Both the position numbers and the translations under genes were made by a program. Source: an uncultured cyanobacterium (GTDB lineage Bacteria; Cyanobacteriota; Cyanobacteriia; PCC-6307; Cyanobiaceae). Taken from it: a stretch of 64,000 nucleotides of DNA. This document shows positions 54,538 to 62,977 of this stretch, piece by piece (the first letter of the stretch is position 1; each line of letters begins with the position of its first letter). The notes below the pieces were generated by a model. That model saw nothing but the letters and a program-made list of their open reading frames with translations. It had not been told where the DNA came from and did not search any database. The stretch is taken from contig CAIOCZ010000090.1 of the NCBI GenBank assembly GCA_903856805.1, forward strand, positions 1 to 64,000. The letters are read 5' to 3'.

Positions 54538-55999
54538 CGGTGAGCGTGGTGTGAATGAGATGGGCAAGCGCTTCAAGATGCCGGGGCTGGGTATAGGGAT
54601 TGCCCAACACGGCTTTGAGATGGTGTTGGCCTTGATAAAGGGGACGGCTGAGCATCAGCTGCTGATCCAACAGAGTTTGGCGGGTTTGAAGGCTCCAGCG
54701 TTCACAGCCGCCGGGATCAAGTCCGTGGGGCCGAAAGGCCAGCAGATGCAGGTCCCCAGGGAGCAGGTTTAGGCGATCGTCCATGGCGAGAAGGGATCCG
54801 AGGCGCTGGCGCCGTTGGATCGCCCCATCCACCAAGGCGGCAATGCCGCTCAGGCCAAGCTGGCGCAGGCCAAGCCAAAGCTTGAGGATTTCAGCGGGTC
54901 GGCTGCCCTGCAGGCCAGCCTCGCCGCCATGGCTACCCCCCAAGCTGGGTTCCATGTAGGGCAAGCCCGTGGCAAACGTCATCGGCAACAATTCAGGCCG
55001 GGCCAGCACCAGCAGGGAGGAGGTCTTGGTGATCCCCAGCAACTTTTGGGGGTTAATCGTGAGCGAATCGGCCAGCCCGAGACCCTCCACCCGACCACAA
55101 TGCTGCGGACTGAGGGCGACGACGGCACCGATGGCTCCATCCACATGGAGCCAATGGCCCAGTCGCTGGCAGACCTCCGCCAGGGAGCTGAGCGGATCGA
55201 CGGCACCCCTCACCGTGGTGCCGGCGGTGGCCACCACCGCGATCACCGGGACGCCACGGCACTCCAGCTGCAGCAGGTTCTGTTCGAGTTGACCTGGATC
55301 AAGACGGCCCCGGCCATCAACGGGGAGGCATCGCAGGGCCGACGGGGGCAACCCCATCACCACCAGGGCCTTGGCTAAGGAGAGGTGGGCATCGGCACTG
55401 CAGAGCACCACCGCATCATTCCGCAGATTCAAACCACGGCTCTGCCGTGCAACAACGAGCGCCATCAGGTTGCTGAGACTGCCCCCACTGGCAGGAACCC
55501 CTGAGGCGCCGGCGGGAAAGCCCAGACTGCGGGCCAGCCAGCTGCAGAGGCTGCGCTCCAGGCGACTGAGACTGGGGGAAAGCTCCTCGGCGAGGAGATT
55601 GTTATTCAGCCCCGCGCAAATCAGATCGGCGGCGAGCGAACTGCTCAAGGCCGGCGGGTCCAGGTGGGCGAGGGCCCCGGGATGATTCGGTTGATAGGCC
55701 CCCTCCATCACCCGTTGCAGATCGGCCAGCAGGCGCTCCGCCGGCAAGCCAAGGGCTTCGGGTTCCACGGCCGGCAGCACGTTCAAGGCCGGCAGAGGGG
55801 AAGCAGAGCCGGCCCCGGCCAACCAGTGGCAGAGCTGATCGGAGGCCCGATCTAAAAACGCCGCGAGGGCGGGATCGAACTGATCGGCGAGGGGAAAGGG
55901 CTGAAGTTCAGTGACCGGAGCCACCAGGGGGATCGGGGGCGGCTGGGACCGCTGGGCAGTGGTGGGGCTGGCCAACGGCGATGCAGGCGATGGAATCAT
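54530..55999 (-). CDS. PLP-dependent group II amino acid decarboxylase
   Basis: A 489-residue fold type I enzyme. The PLP lysine is in NPQKLLGITKTSSLLVLA, with VVATAGTTVRGAVDPL and LHVDGAIGAVVAL preceding it, and SGGSLSNLMALVVAR as phosphate-binding loop. Aspartate, glutamate, diaminobutyrate or aromatic amino acids are all possible substrates; the sequence alone does not decide. A proline-rich leader of ~35 residues precedes the domain. tadA is divergent. Confidence 0.88.
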   Translation of the reverse strand: MIPSPASPLASPTTAQRSQPPPIPLVAPVTELQPFPLADQFDPALAAFLDRASDQLCHWLAGAGSASPLPALNVLPAVEPEALGLPAERLLADLQRVMEGAYQPNHPGALAHLDPPALSSSLAADLICAGLNNNLLAEELSPSLSRLERSLCSWLARSLGFPAGASGVPASGGSLSNLMALVVARQSRGLNLRNDAVVLCSADAHLSLAKALVVMGLPPSALRCLPVDGRGRLDPGQLEQNLLQLECRGVPVIAVVATAGTTVRGAVDPLSSLAEVCQRLGHWLHVDGAIGAVVALSPQHCGRVEGLGLADSLTINPQKLLGITKTSSLLVLARPELLPMTFATGLPYMEPSLGGSHGGEAGLQGSRPAEILKLWLGLRQLGLSGIAALVDGAIQRRQRLGSLLAMDDRLNLLPGDLHLLAFRPHGLDPGGCERWSLQTRQTLLDQQLMLSRPLYQGQHHLKAVLGNPYTQPRHLEALAHLIHTTLTDG

Positions 56000-56069
56000 T
56001 CTGCCCCGACCCCCATCAGGTCCTACAAGGGGAGGGTTGTGCTCCGGACCGTCAGGTCCAGGCGTCCCG

Positions 56070-56600
56070 ATGGCCGGCCCGCGTTGCAGTCAAGAGGACG
56101 GGACCCTGCAGTTGTGGATGGCCCGCTTGCTGCGGCACGCGGAACGGGTGGGACAGAGTGGAGAAATCCCCGTAGCCGCCGTAATTCTGGACGGCCAGGG
56201 TCGATGCCTGGGCTGGGGGAGCAACCGCCGCCATCGGCAGCAGGACCCCCTGGGTCACGCGGAACTGGTGGCGCTTCGCCAGGCGGCCCAGGCGCGGCGG
56301 GACTGGCGCTTCAACGACTGCAGCCTGCTGGTCACCCTTGAACCCTGCCCGATGTGTGCAGGGGCGCTGATCCAGGCCCGGCTGGGTCGGGTGGTGTTTG
56401 CCGCCAGCGATTCCAAACGGGGTGCCCTGGGGGGGTGCCTCAATTTGGCCAGCGATGCCAGCGCCCATCACCACATGGTGGTGGAGGGAGGGCTGTTGGC
56501 GACGGAAGCCAGAAACCAGCTGGAGCGCTGGTTTCTGGCACGGAGAGCGGAACGCCGTCTACTCAGGCCACCGCCGCCACCACCGGGGCCGAAGACCTGA
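56070..56600 (+). CDS. tadA: tRNA-specific adenosine deaminase
   Basis: A 176-residue zinc deaminase converting A34 to inosine in tRNA-Arg(ACG). Zinc and catalytic residues are in GHAELVALRQAA (H, E) and LEPCPMCAGALIQAR (two Cys); GEIPVAAVIL and NDCSLLVTLEPC are typical. ATG at 56070 puts WMARLLRHAE at the normal spacing before GEIPVAAV; an internal ATG at 56118 would cut that helix. Its last 38 bases overlap the convergent aminotransferase gene. Confidence 0.93.
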   Translation: MAGPRCSQEDGTLQLWMARLLRHAERVGQSGEIPVAAVILDGQGRCLGWGSNRRHRQQDPLGHAELVALRQAAQARRDWRFNDCSLLVTLEPCPMCAGALIQARLGRVVFAASDSKRGALGGCLNLASDASAHHHMVVEGGLLATEARNQLERWFLARRAERRLLRPPPPPPGPKT

Positions 56601-57756
56601 AGGCGGGAAGTTCGGTTTCGAACAGATTGAGCAGAGTTGTCACATTCTCCGGAGTGCTGTTGAACCCCATCAGGCCGATGCGCCACACCTGGCCGCCCAG
56701 GGCGCCGAGCCCTCCGCCCACTTCGATGCCGTGACGATTGAGCAGGTGTTGGGTAAAGGCCTTGCCATCCACTCCTTTGGGGATGCGCACGGTGGTGAGG
56801 GTGGGCAGGCGAAGTTCGGCTGGAACGTGCAGCTCAAGACCAAGGGCCTCAAGGCCGGCCCAGAGGGCTTCGGCATTGCGGCGATGGCGTGCCCAGGCCT
56901 GCTCGAGACCTTCCTCGGCCAGCAGTCTCAGGGCTTCCCGCATGCCGAAGTTCATGTTCACCGGTGCCGTGTGGTGATAAACCCGATCGCTGCCCCAGTA
57001 CTGGTTGAGCAGGGTGACGTCGAGATACCAGTTGGGGACTTTGCCCTGCCGGGCCATCATTTTGGCTTCGGCTCGGGGACCCATGCTGAACGGACCCAGA
57101 CCGGGGGGGCAGCTGAGGCCCTTTTGACTGCAGCTATAGGCCAGATCCACCTTCCAATCGTCGAGATAGAGAGGCACCGCGCCGAGGGAGGTGACCGTAT
57201 CCAGCAGCAACAGGCAGTTGTGCTGGCGGCAGAGGTCCCCGATCCCAGCCATGGGCTGGCAGACACCTGTGGAGGTTTCGGCATGGACCATCGCCAAAAT
57301 GGCGGGTTTGTGGCGGATCAGGGCCTGCTCCAGTTCGTCAAGGCTGAAGGCCTCGCCCCAGGGCCGCTCAACCGTGACAACCTCAGCTCGATAGCGGCCT
57401 GCCATATCGGCCAAGCGGAGCCCGAAGTATCCCTTGATCGCCACCAACACCTTGTCTCCCGGCTCAATGGTGTTGGCCAGGGTGGCCTCCATGGCCGCGC
57501 TGCCGGTGCCGCTCATCGGAATCGTGAGGCGGTTGTCCGTTTGCCAGACGTAGCGCAGCAGTTCCTGCACCTCGCCCATCAGCTCCACATACAGAGGATC
57601 GAGATGGCCGATGGGGGTGCGTGAAAGCGCCTGGAGAACGGTGGGATGGGCGTTGGACGGACCGGGGCCAAGCAGCAGACGACTCGGCGTTGCGATCGGT
57701 TGAAGCCCAACCCGGTGAGCAGTGTTGATCGGGGGCACGCCGTGAAGTTCAGCCAA
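56563..57756 (-). CDS. Alanine/serine-glyoxylate-type aminotransferase
   Basis: A 397-residue class V PLP aminotransferase. RLLLGPGPSNAHPTVLQAL is the typical start, VHAETSTGVCQP and LLLLDTVTSLGAVPL hold cofactor contacts, and the PLP lysine is in YSCSQKGLSCPPGLG. In cyanobacteria such enzymes convert glyoxylate to glycine in photorespiration, using alanine or serine; PucG-like ureidoglycine use is the alternative. The frame starts at TTG 57756; a GTG at 57738 is equally possible. Confidence 0.93.
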   Translation of the reverse strand: MAELHGVPPINTAHRVGLQPIATPSRLLLGPGPSNAHPTVLQALSRTPIGHLDPLYVELMGEVQELLRYVWQTDNRLTIPMSGTGSAAMEATLANTIEPGDKVLVAIKGYFGLRLADMAGRYRAEVVTVERPWGEAFSLDELEQALIRHKPAILAMVHAETSTGVCQPMAGIGDLCRQHNCLLLLDTVTSLGAVPLYLDDWKVDLAYSCSQKGLSCPPGLGPFSMGPRAEAKMMARQGKVPNWYLDVTLLNQYWGSDRVYHHTAPVNMNFGMREALRLLAEEGLEQAWARHRRNAEALWAGLEALGLELHVPAELRLPTLTTVRIPKGVDGKAFTQHLLNRHGIEVGGGLGALGGQVWRIGLMGFNSTPENVTTLLNLFETELPAFRSSAPVVAAVA

Positions 57757-57913
57757 GACCTGATGAAGCGGGGGTTCGTGGTGGTGAGATTAGGGAACGG
57801 GAGGCACCCCGGTGGCATCGAACAATCCCAAGACGCCTGGCCATGGGGGGTTGATGCCCACAGGGCCCATCAAAACGAGATTTCAGCGCCACACCACCAA
57901 GACTTAACGGCCC

Positions 57914-58444
57914 TCAACGGGCGCGAACGTTGCTGGCGGCGAGACCACGGCAGAGGTGCTCGAAGGGAGCCCGCACGACACGGTTGGCCAGCGCGAGATC
58001 AGCGACCCCGGCTTCGCTGAGGAGTTCCGTCACCACATCGGCCAGGAGGGCAATCCCCCGAACCGTGGGGCCCGTGGGAACCCCAAGACTCTTGTAGGTG
58101 TCGTCCAAGCCGTTGAGCACCCGCTCGTTGAGCATGGTGAGATCGTCGGCCACCAGGGCATAGCTGGCGTAACGAAGGAAATAGTCGAGATCGCGCAGGC
58201 AGGCTGCCAGCCGACGGGTCGTGTAAGCATTGCCCCCGGGAAGGATCAACTCTGGATTGCCTTGCCAGAGACGCTGGGAAGCCTCGCGGACAATCGTGGC
58301 GGCTTCCCGATTGATGAGCTCAACCGCAGCCAGCCGAACACTGGCCTCGCTGTAATAGGTGCCGATGCGATCGATCGCGTCACGATCGAGGTATCGACCG
58401 AGCATGTCGTATCGGCCGATCAGACCGCTGATGGCATCGCGCAT
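57914..58444 (-). CDS. apcF: Allophycocyanin beta-18 core subunit ApcF
   Basis: A 176-residue phycobiliprotein of the phycobilisome core, part of the terminal-emitter discs that pass energy to photosystem II. The start MRDAISGLIGRYDMLGRYLD, LILPGGNAYTTRRLAACLRD with the bilin-attachment cysteine, and LNGLDDTYKSLGVPTGPTVR fit ApcF rather than ApcB. ATG at 58444 is the family start; the frame extends seven codons further. Other apc genes are not adjacent, as usual. It is divergent from glnA. Confidence 0.93.
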   Translation of the reverse strand: MRDAISGLIGRYDMLGRYLDRDAIDRIGTYYSEASVRLAAVELINREAATIVREASQRLWQGNPELILPGGNAYTTRRLAACLRDLDYFLRYASYALVADDLTMLNERVLNGLDDTYKSLGVPTGPTVRGIALLADVVTELLSEAGVADLALANRVVRAPFEHLCRGLAASNVRAR

Positions 58445-58601
58445 GGACGGATTGGATCGACGCACCTGCAGCGGAAGCTAGCACTTGAAAACCGCCAGAT
58501 TGCTGTCCAGAGGCCGCATCTGGGCAAGTTGACAGAAACGGTTACGGTCCGCGCCCATGGGCCCAACCAAGGCGGCCTACGGGGAGCAAGGGGGCGCTTT
58601 G

Positions 58602-58615
58602 GTACATATGGATAC
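58602..58615 (+). promoter_or_regulatory. NtcA-binding box upstream of glnA
   Basis: GTA-N8-TAC is an exact match to the NtcA consensus, with CATATGGA as spacer. It lies 23 bases before a TAN3T-type -10 element, close to the 22-base spacing of NtcA-activated class II promoters. NtcA is the global nitrogen regulator activating glnA under nitrogen limitation. Confidence 0.75.
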
Positions 58616-58638
58616 ACGGCAAGGTCGGTAGCGCTCCG

Positions 58639-58644
58639 TACCTT
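58639..58644 (+). promoter_or_regulatory. -10 element of the glnA promoter
   Basis: TACCTT fits the TAN3T form, at the right distance from the NtcA box, about 49 bases before the ATG. The resulting leader of roughly 40 bases is too short for a glutamine riboswitch. Confidence 0.5.
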
Positions 58645-58692
58645 CTTTGCCTGCCGTGCCTAGGCCGGCCATCCTTCAGTACCCCCCCCGTC

Positions 58693-60111
58693 ATGGCCAA
58701 GACCGCCCAGGACGTCCTGCGTCAGATCAACGACGAAGGCATTGAACTGATTGACCTCAAGTTCGTGGACCTCCACGGCAAGTGGCAGCACCTCACGGTT
58801 TGCAGGGATCTGATCGATGAGGCGGCCTTCACCGAAGGCGTGGCCTTTGACGGCTCATCCATCCGCGGCTGGAAGGCGATCAACGAATCGGACATGGCGA
58901 TGGTGCCTGATCCGAACACGGCCTGGTTCGATCCGTTCTACAGCCACAAGACCCTCAGCCTGATCTGCTCCATTCAGGAGCCCCGCAGCGGCCAGCCCTA
59001 TGGACGCTGCCCTCGGGCCCTGGCCCAGAAGGCCGTCGATTATCTCGCTTCCACCGGACTGGCCGACACCGCCTTTTTCGGCCCCGAACCCGAGTTTTTT
59101 ATCTTCGACGACGTTCGTTACAAGAGCAGCAACGGCGGAAGTTTCTACCAGGTGGATTCCATTGAGGCCGCCTGGAATACGGATCGCATCGAGGAGGGCG
59201 GCAACTTAGGCTATAAAATATTGCTTAAAGATGGTTATTTCCCCGTCGCCCCCAATGACACCCTTCAAGACATCCGCAGTGAGATGCTGCTCACCATGGC
59301 GTCCCTCGGGGTTCCCGTCGAAAAGCAGCACCATGAAGTGGCAACGGCTCAGCATGAGCTGGGGATCAAGTTCGCCGAATTGATCAGCGCAGCAGATAAC
59401 GTTATGATCTACAAATACGTGGTTCGTAACATTGCCAAGAAATATGGCAAGACGGCAACATTTATGCCGAAGCCGGTGTTCGCTGACAACGGCAGTGGCA
59501 TGCACGTCCATCAGAGCCTTTGGAAAGCCGGCAATCCACTGTTTTTTGGCGAAGGCACCTACGCCAACCTCTCCCAAACGGCCCGCTGGTACATCGGTGG
59601 CCTGCTGAAGCATGCCCCGAGCTTCCTGGCCTTCACCAACCCCACCACCAATAGCTATAAGCGTTTGGTTCCAGGGTTTGAAGCCCCGGTCAACCTGGTG
59701 TACTCCCAAGGAAACCGCTCCGCGGCCGTCCGCATCCCCCTCACCGGTCCTAGCCCCAAGGCCAAGCGCCTTGAGTTCCGTTCCGGCGATGCCCTGGCCA
59801 ATCCCTACATCGCCTTCGCCGCCATGCTGATGGCTGGCCTGGATGGCATCAAGAACCAGATCGATCCCGGTGACGGTACCGATGTCGATCTGTTCGAGCT
59901 TTCCGCCGAGGAACTGGCCAAGATCTCCACCGTGCCGGCATCCCTGAACGGGGCTTTGGAAGCATTGGATGCGGACAAGGACTACCTGTTGGCCGGCGGA
60001 GTCTTCACGGAAGACTTCATCAGCAACTGGATTTCGATGAAATACGAGGAGGTGCAACAGCTGCGTCAGCGGCCCCACCCCCACGAATTCTCGATGTACT
60101 ACGACGCCTGA
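58693..60111 (+). CDS. glnA: Glutamine synthetase, type I
   Basis: A 472-residue GSI subunit of the dodecameric enzyme that assimilates ammonium with glutamate and ATP. Features are [13 protein letters not shown], the latch [25 protein letters not shown], the active-site [19 protein letters not shown] and [18 protein letters not shown]. The adenylylation-site tyrosine region of enteric enzymes is not used in cyanobacteria, which instead use inactivating factors. Control by NtcA is indicated by the upstream box. A strong terminator follows. Confidence 0.99.
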   Translation: MAKTAQDVLRQINDEGIELIDLKFVDLHGKWQHLTVCRDLIDEAAFTEGVAFDGSSIRGWKAINESDMAMVPDPNTAWFDPFYSHKTLSLICSIQEPRSGQPYGRCPRALAQKAVDYLASTGLADTAFFGPEPEFFIFDDVRYKSSNGGSFYQVDSIEAAWNTDRIEEGGNLGYKILLKDGYFPVAPNDTLQDIRSEMLLTMASLGVPVEKQHHEVATAQHELGIKFAELISAADNVMIYKYVVRNIAKKYGKTATFMPKPVFADNGSGMHVHQSLWKAGNPLFFGEGTYANLSQTARWYIGGLLKHAPSFLAFTNPTTNSYKRLVPGFEAPVNLVYSQGNRSAAVRIPLTGPSPKAKRLEFRSGDALANPYIAFAAMLMAGLDGIKNQIDPGDGTDVDLFELSAEELAKISTVPASLNGALEALDADKDYLLAGGVFTEDFISNWISMKYEEVQQLRQRPHPHEFSMYYDA

Positions 60112-60139
60112 GACTGCCCGATCCATCAGCAGTCCCTGC

Positions 60140-60165
60140 AGCCCCGCTCCGGCGGGGCTTTTTTT
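60140..60165 (+). terminator. Intrinsic terminator after glnA
   Basis: AGCCCCGC/GCGGGGCT stem with a four-base loop followed by a run of T begins about 30 bases after the stop. Confidence 0.88.
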
Positions 60166-60167
60166 GG

Positions 60168-60431
60168 TCAGACGATTCCATCCGGTTGCCCGGGGCGCTC
60201 CTGCGGGTCATGGCGAATCTGGGCAATGGCACTCTCGTGCAATCGCTTGGTGTGCTCTTGCTCCCGGGCCCAGGCCTGCTGCTGGGCCATGGCATCCTGC
60301 TCCCCATCGCCGGTGCCGTGCTCAGTGATCTGGGCGAGATCAGCCGCATGGCGCCGCTTTTCACGTTGATGCTCCTCTGCCCAAGCAAGAAACTCAGGAG
60401 CGGATTCAGCATTGGCAACGGGGTCGCTCAT
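60168..60431 (-). CDS. Small charged hypothetical protein
   Basis: An 87-residue hydrophilic protein rich in Glu, Gln, His and Arg (FLAWAEEHQREKRRHAADLA; WAREQEHTKRLHESAIAQIR), likely helical with no membrane segment. Two similar charged helices suggest an internal repeat. ATG at 60431 is preceded by an in-frame GTG. No family is recognised. Even charge distribution and a compact frame favour a real gene, but support is modest. Confidence 0.5.
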   Translation of the reverse strand: MSDPVANAESAPEFLAWAEEHQREKRRHAADLAQITEHGTGDGEQDAMAQQQAWAREQEHTKRLHESAIAQIRHDPQERPGQPDGIV

Positions 60432-60605
60432 CACGCAACGTCAGCAAGGGGGCAAGGCACGGGGCCGTCAAGGGTGTCCAGCCGTCCCTCAGGGACGAGA
60501 AACTGACCGGCTCCTGATCAGTCTGATCGCCCTGGAGCGGTCGTAAGGAACGAACGAGGTCTCGGGAGCAACCATCGCCCAAGGCCCTGTGCCTGCCAGT
60601 GCTGA

Positions 60606-60869
60606 TCAGCGCGCCAGCCACCAAGCCAACAGCAGGCCCACCCCGCCCCAGCGCAGGGCTGTCCAAAAACGCTCAGGCCCGGTTTCCGTAGGCAACAGCC
60701 CCGAGGGCAGGGGATGGAGCAAGCGCCTGGCCACGGCCCGTTGCTGGCGCCGACGCCGGTCTCGACGGCCGCCGATGCGGGACTCCTGCTGGGCATCGGC
60801 CAGGCTGAACACCGCCTGAAGATGATGGAGCAACCGCACCCCAGCGGTGCCTGGCCGGTCCCGCCTCAT
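60606..60869 (-). CDS. Small C-terminally anchored membrane protein, hypothetical
   Basis: From ATG 60869 (GGGAGAGG upstream) an 87-residue protein: a soluble helical part (VRLLHHLQAVFSLADAQQES), a very basic stretch (RIGGRRDRRRRQQRAVARRL) and a C-terminal membrane segment (about 68-87, ALRWGGVGLLLAWWLAR). The tail-anchored layout with a basic face suggests the soluble part lies in the cytoplasm near the membrane. Family unknown. The ribosome-binding site supports it. Confidence 0.6.
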   Translation of the reverse strand: MRRDRPGTAGVRLLHHLQAVFSLADAQQESRIGGRRDRRRRQQRAVARRLLHPLPSGLLPTETGPERFWTALRWGGVGLLLAWWLAR

Positions 60870-60934
60870 GACACGAGCCTCTCCCAGGAGGGTCCAGGAC
60901 CGCCAGGATGGACAACCGCTAGCCCCTTGCCACC

Positions 60935-61273
60935 GTGCAGCTCCCCGTGCAGTCCCCCGATGCCACCCCACAAGCCAAGGAACGCCTGATCACCAGTCGT
61001 CAACGCTGGCCTGAGGACGCCCGCGACCTGGCCGAAGCGCTGCAACAGTGTCTGGCGATCGGTGACCGGGAGTGGCATGCCCTCAAGAGTCAACGGCCGC
61101 GGCGAGCCGCTGAACAGATCGCCGCGGCTCTGGTTCAGTTGATCGCCGCCGATCAACCGGCTCAGGCCGCCAGCACCCCAGCCAGGGAACAGGCCGTGAT
61201 GTTGCTGGAGCATGCTCTCGGCTGGCTCCGCGCTGAGCACAGTGACCCCGGATGTCCAGCTCATGGTCGCTGA
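60935..61273 (+). CDS. Conserved small helical protein, perhaps DUF6439
   Basis: A 112-residue soluble protein: RQRWPEDARDLAEALQQCLA, IGDREWHALKSQRPRRAAEQ, IAAALVQLIAADQ and a C-terminal helix before HSDPGCPAHGR. I associate this pattern with a cyanobacterial family I think is DUF6439, from memory. GTG at 60935 has no strong ribosome-binding site and a second GTG lies four codons in, so the start is approximate. It is convergent with the anti-sigma-type gene, overlapping it by 13 bases. Confidence 0.62.
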   Translation: MQLPVQSPDATPQAKERLITSRQRWPEDARDLAEALQQCLAIGDREWHALKSQRPRRAAEQIAAALVQLIAADQPAQAASTPAREQAVMLLEHALGWLRAEHSDPGCPAHGR

Positions 61274-61671
61274 CGTCCGTTTCGTGAACGCCGAGCCGCC
61301 AGTTGCAGCCGATTGCCACGCTGGCTCCAGCGGACGTCGTCGAAACAGTGGTGGATCAGAAACAGACCCCGACCGGACACGGCTTCGACCAAGTCCGGCA
61401 AGCCATAGCTCCTGGCCTGACACGACAGGCCGGGCCCTTCATCTTGAACCTGCCAGATCACCCAACGGGGTGTGATGATCCGCCGTACTCGCAGGCACTT
61501 GAGCGGATCACAGCCATTGCCGTGGCGGACCGCATTGACCAGCGCTTCGTGGAGACCCAGTTGGAGCTGGGACTGTTGTTCAGAACAGTGGATGGGCTCC
61601 AATAACAACTCTAACAACGGCGCCAGATGTAGCGTCGACGGAGTGATGAAATCGGCCCAGCTCAGTGACAT
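61261..61671 (-). CDS. Anti-sigma-factor-type serine kinase (HATPase)
   Basis: A 136-residue stand-alone GHKL ATPase like RsbW/SpoIIAB. The N box is LGLHEALVNAVRHGN, the G1 box QDEGPGL and the G2-like region SGRGLFLIHHCFDDV. No kinase dimerisation domain is fused, so it probably binds or phosphorylates an anti-sigma antagonist, or acts in a partner-switching module. ATG at 61671 is the sensible start; the frame continues far upstream into the GUN4-type gene. That gene ends 36 bases upstream, suggesting cotranscription. Confidence 0.82.
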   Translation of the reverse strand: MSLSWADFITPSTLHLAPLLELLLEPIHCSEQQSQLQLGLHEALVNAVRHGNGCDPLKCLRVRRIITPRWVIWQVQDEGPGLSCQARSYGLPDLVEAVSGRGLFLIHHCFDDVRWSQRGNRLQLAARRSRNGRQRP

Positions 61672-61706
61672 CCGTTCGGAGTCCGCGATCAACGCCTGAT
61701 CAAACC

Positions 61707-62453
61707 TTACCCCGCCCCCGGGCCCTCCGCCGAAGCGATACGGGAGCTCAAGGCCGGATGTTGAAGCAAGGCATCCATCAGGCGAACACCTCGAAGTTGA
61801 TTCACCAAGGGCATGTGACCTTCGGGAGCAGTAATCGACCAGGTGAAGGATCCGGGGTAACGGGTCCAGACACCCTCCTTTTTCCAACCTAAACGGGGCC
61901 AGAGTTGTTCCCACAGACCCTGACAGGAACGCAACAATCTTCCCTGCACGGAGAAGCCGAAGCGGCCGCGGGAATAGCACACCCAAAGACGATCCAAGCA
62001 CTCCAGATCGACACCAGGCATCGCTGACACCTCGCTGTAATAAACGTAACCCCGACGCACCGCCTCTGACCCTGCGAGCTGGCGCAGAATCTCACTGGTC
62101 TGCCGATCCGCCGCTTCGAATTCCTGCCGCATCAGGTGGCGCTGCAGCGGGGCGTAGTTCACCCCAGCACCGCTGGCCACGGCCAGCCACCCCTCGGGAT
62201 AACGCCGCCAAACCTGATCGACACAGGCCGTTCCCCCCCTCTCCAGCAACAGCTGAACCAGTAGACCTCCAGCCCAGTCATCACCCGTGGCATCCAGCCG
62301 ATCCAGCTGCTCGGGGATGAGAGGGAGAAGGGCTTCCGACTGCTGATCCACCTGGCGCAGCAAGCTGCGACGCTGGCGGCCATTGGCGCGGAGGAAGCGG
62401 TCGAGCAGCTCGTCGGCACGGGGACTGCTGGTGACCGGAGGACCGGAGAGCAT
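61707..62453 (-). CDS. gun4: GUN4-domain protein
   Basis: A 248-residue protein: an N-terminal helical (ARM-like) domain (about 1-95) and a C-terminal GUN4 core with GVNYAPLQRHLMRQEFEAAD, YVYYSEVSAMPGVDLECLD, LDRLWVCYSRGRFGFSVQ and a GWKKEGVWTRYPGSFTW stretch. GUN4 binds protoporphyrin IX and Mg-protoporphyrin and stimulates Mg chelatase at the chlorophyll branch point. Domain order and length match the cyanobacterial chelatase cofactor. The ATG at 62453 lies 155 bases from the divergent psb28. Confidence 0.88.
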   Translation of the reverse strand: MLSGPPVTSSPRADELLDRFLRANGRQRRSLLRQVDQQSEALLPLIPEQLDRLDATGDDWAGGLLVQLLLERGGTACVDQVWRRYPEGWLAVASGAGVNYAPLQRHLMRQEFEAADRQTSEILRQLAGSEAVRRGYVYYSEVSAMPGVDLECLDRLWVCYSRGRFGFSVQGRLLRSCQGLWEQLWPRLGWKKEGVWTRYPGSFTWSITAPEGHMPLVNQLRGVRLMDALLQHPALSSRIASAEGPGAG

Positions 62454-62608
62454 CGAGAAGGACCCGCCGGGGGTCGTCGGCGTTGACCCACTATGTCAGG
62501 CGGGGGCTGGGTAAGCCTGAATTCCGAGTCGCAGGCAGGTCATCAACCGGGCGATCCCAGAGGAAGGGAGCCGCCGACATCCCTAGGATTGCCCTTTGAT
62601 CAGTTGCC

Positions 62609-62977
62609 ATGGGCGCCGCCATTCAGTTCTTCCGAGGGGTGGACGAGCCGGTCGTGCCCGACATCCGCCTCACCCGGTCCCGGGATGGTCGCACCGGCCA
62701 GGCTCTATTCGTGTTTGACGAACCAGATGCGCTGGCCCCGGAAACCATGGGTGACATCACCGGCATGTTCTTGGTTGATGAGGAGGGGGAGCTGGTCACC
62801 AGAGAAGTGAAGGCTCGTTTCGTGAATGGCAAGGCGAGTGCCCTGGAAGCCACCTTCACCTGGAAGAGCACCACGGACTTCGAGCGGTTCATGCGCTTTG
62901 CCCAGCGCTATGCCGAAACCCATGACCTGGGCTTCTCCGGCCAAGGGGAGCCCGAGCCCGGGCAGGACGACACTTGA
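62609..62977 (+). CDS. psb28: Photosystem II assembly protein Psb28
   Basis: A 122-residue soluble factor that binds CP47-containing photosystem II assembly intermediates on the cytoplasmic side. [51 protein letters not shown] and [19 protein letters not shown] are characteristic. Its stop overlaps the TTG start of the next gene as TTGA. A short acidic tail follows the conserved part. Confidence 0.96.
   Translation: MGAAIQFFRGVDEPVVPDIRLTRSRDGRTGQALFVFDEPDALAPETMGDITGMFLVDEEGELVTREVKARFVNGKASALEATFTWKSTTDFERFMRFAQRYAETHDLGFSGQGEPEPGQDDT

Noticed and set aside
58616-58692. Glutamine riboswitch (glnA RNA) upstream of glnA
   Set aside because: The leader after the predicted -10 box is only about 40 bases and shows no conserved glnA RNA motif.
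60866-61423. A 185-codon minus-strand frame
   Set aside because: It overlaps the plus-strand helical protein at 60935 and the anti-sigma-type gene, both of which have better coding evidence.
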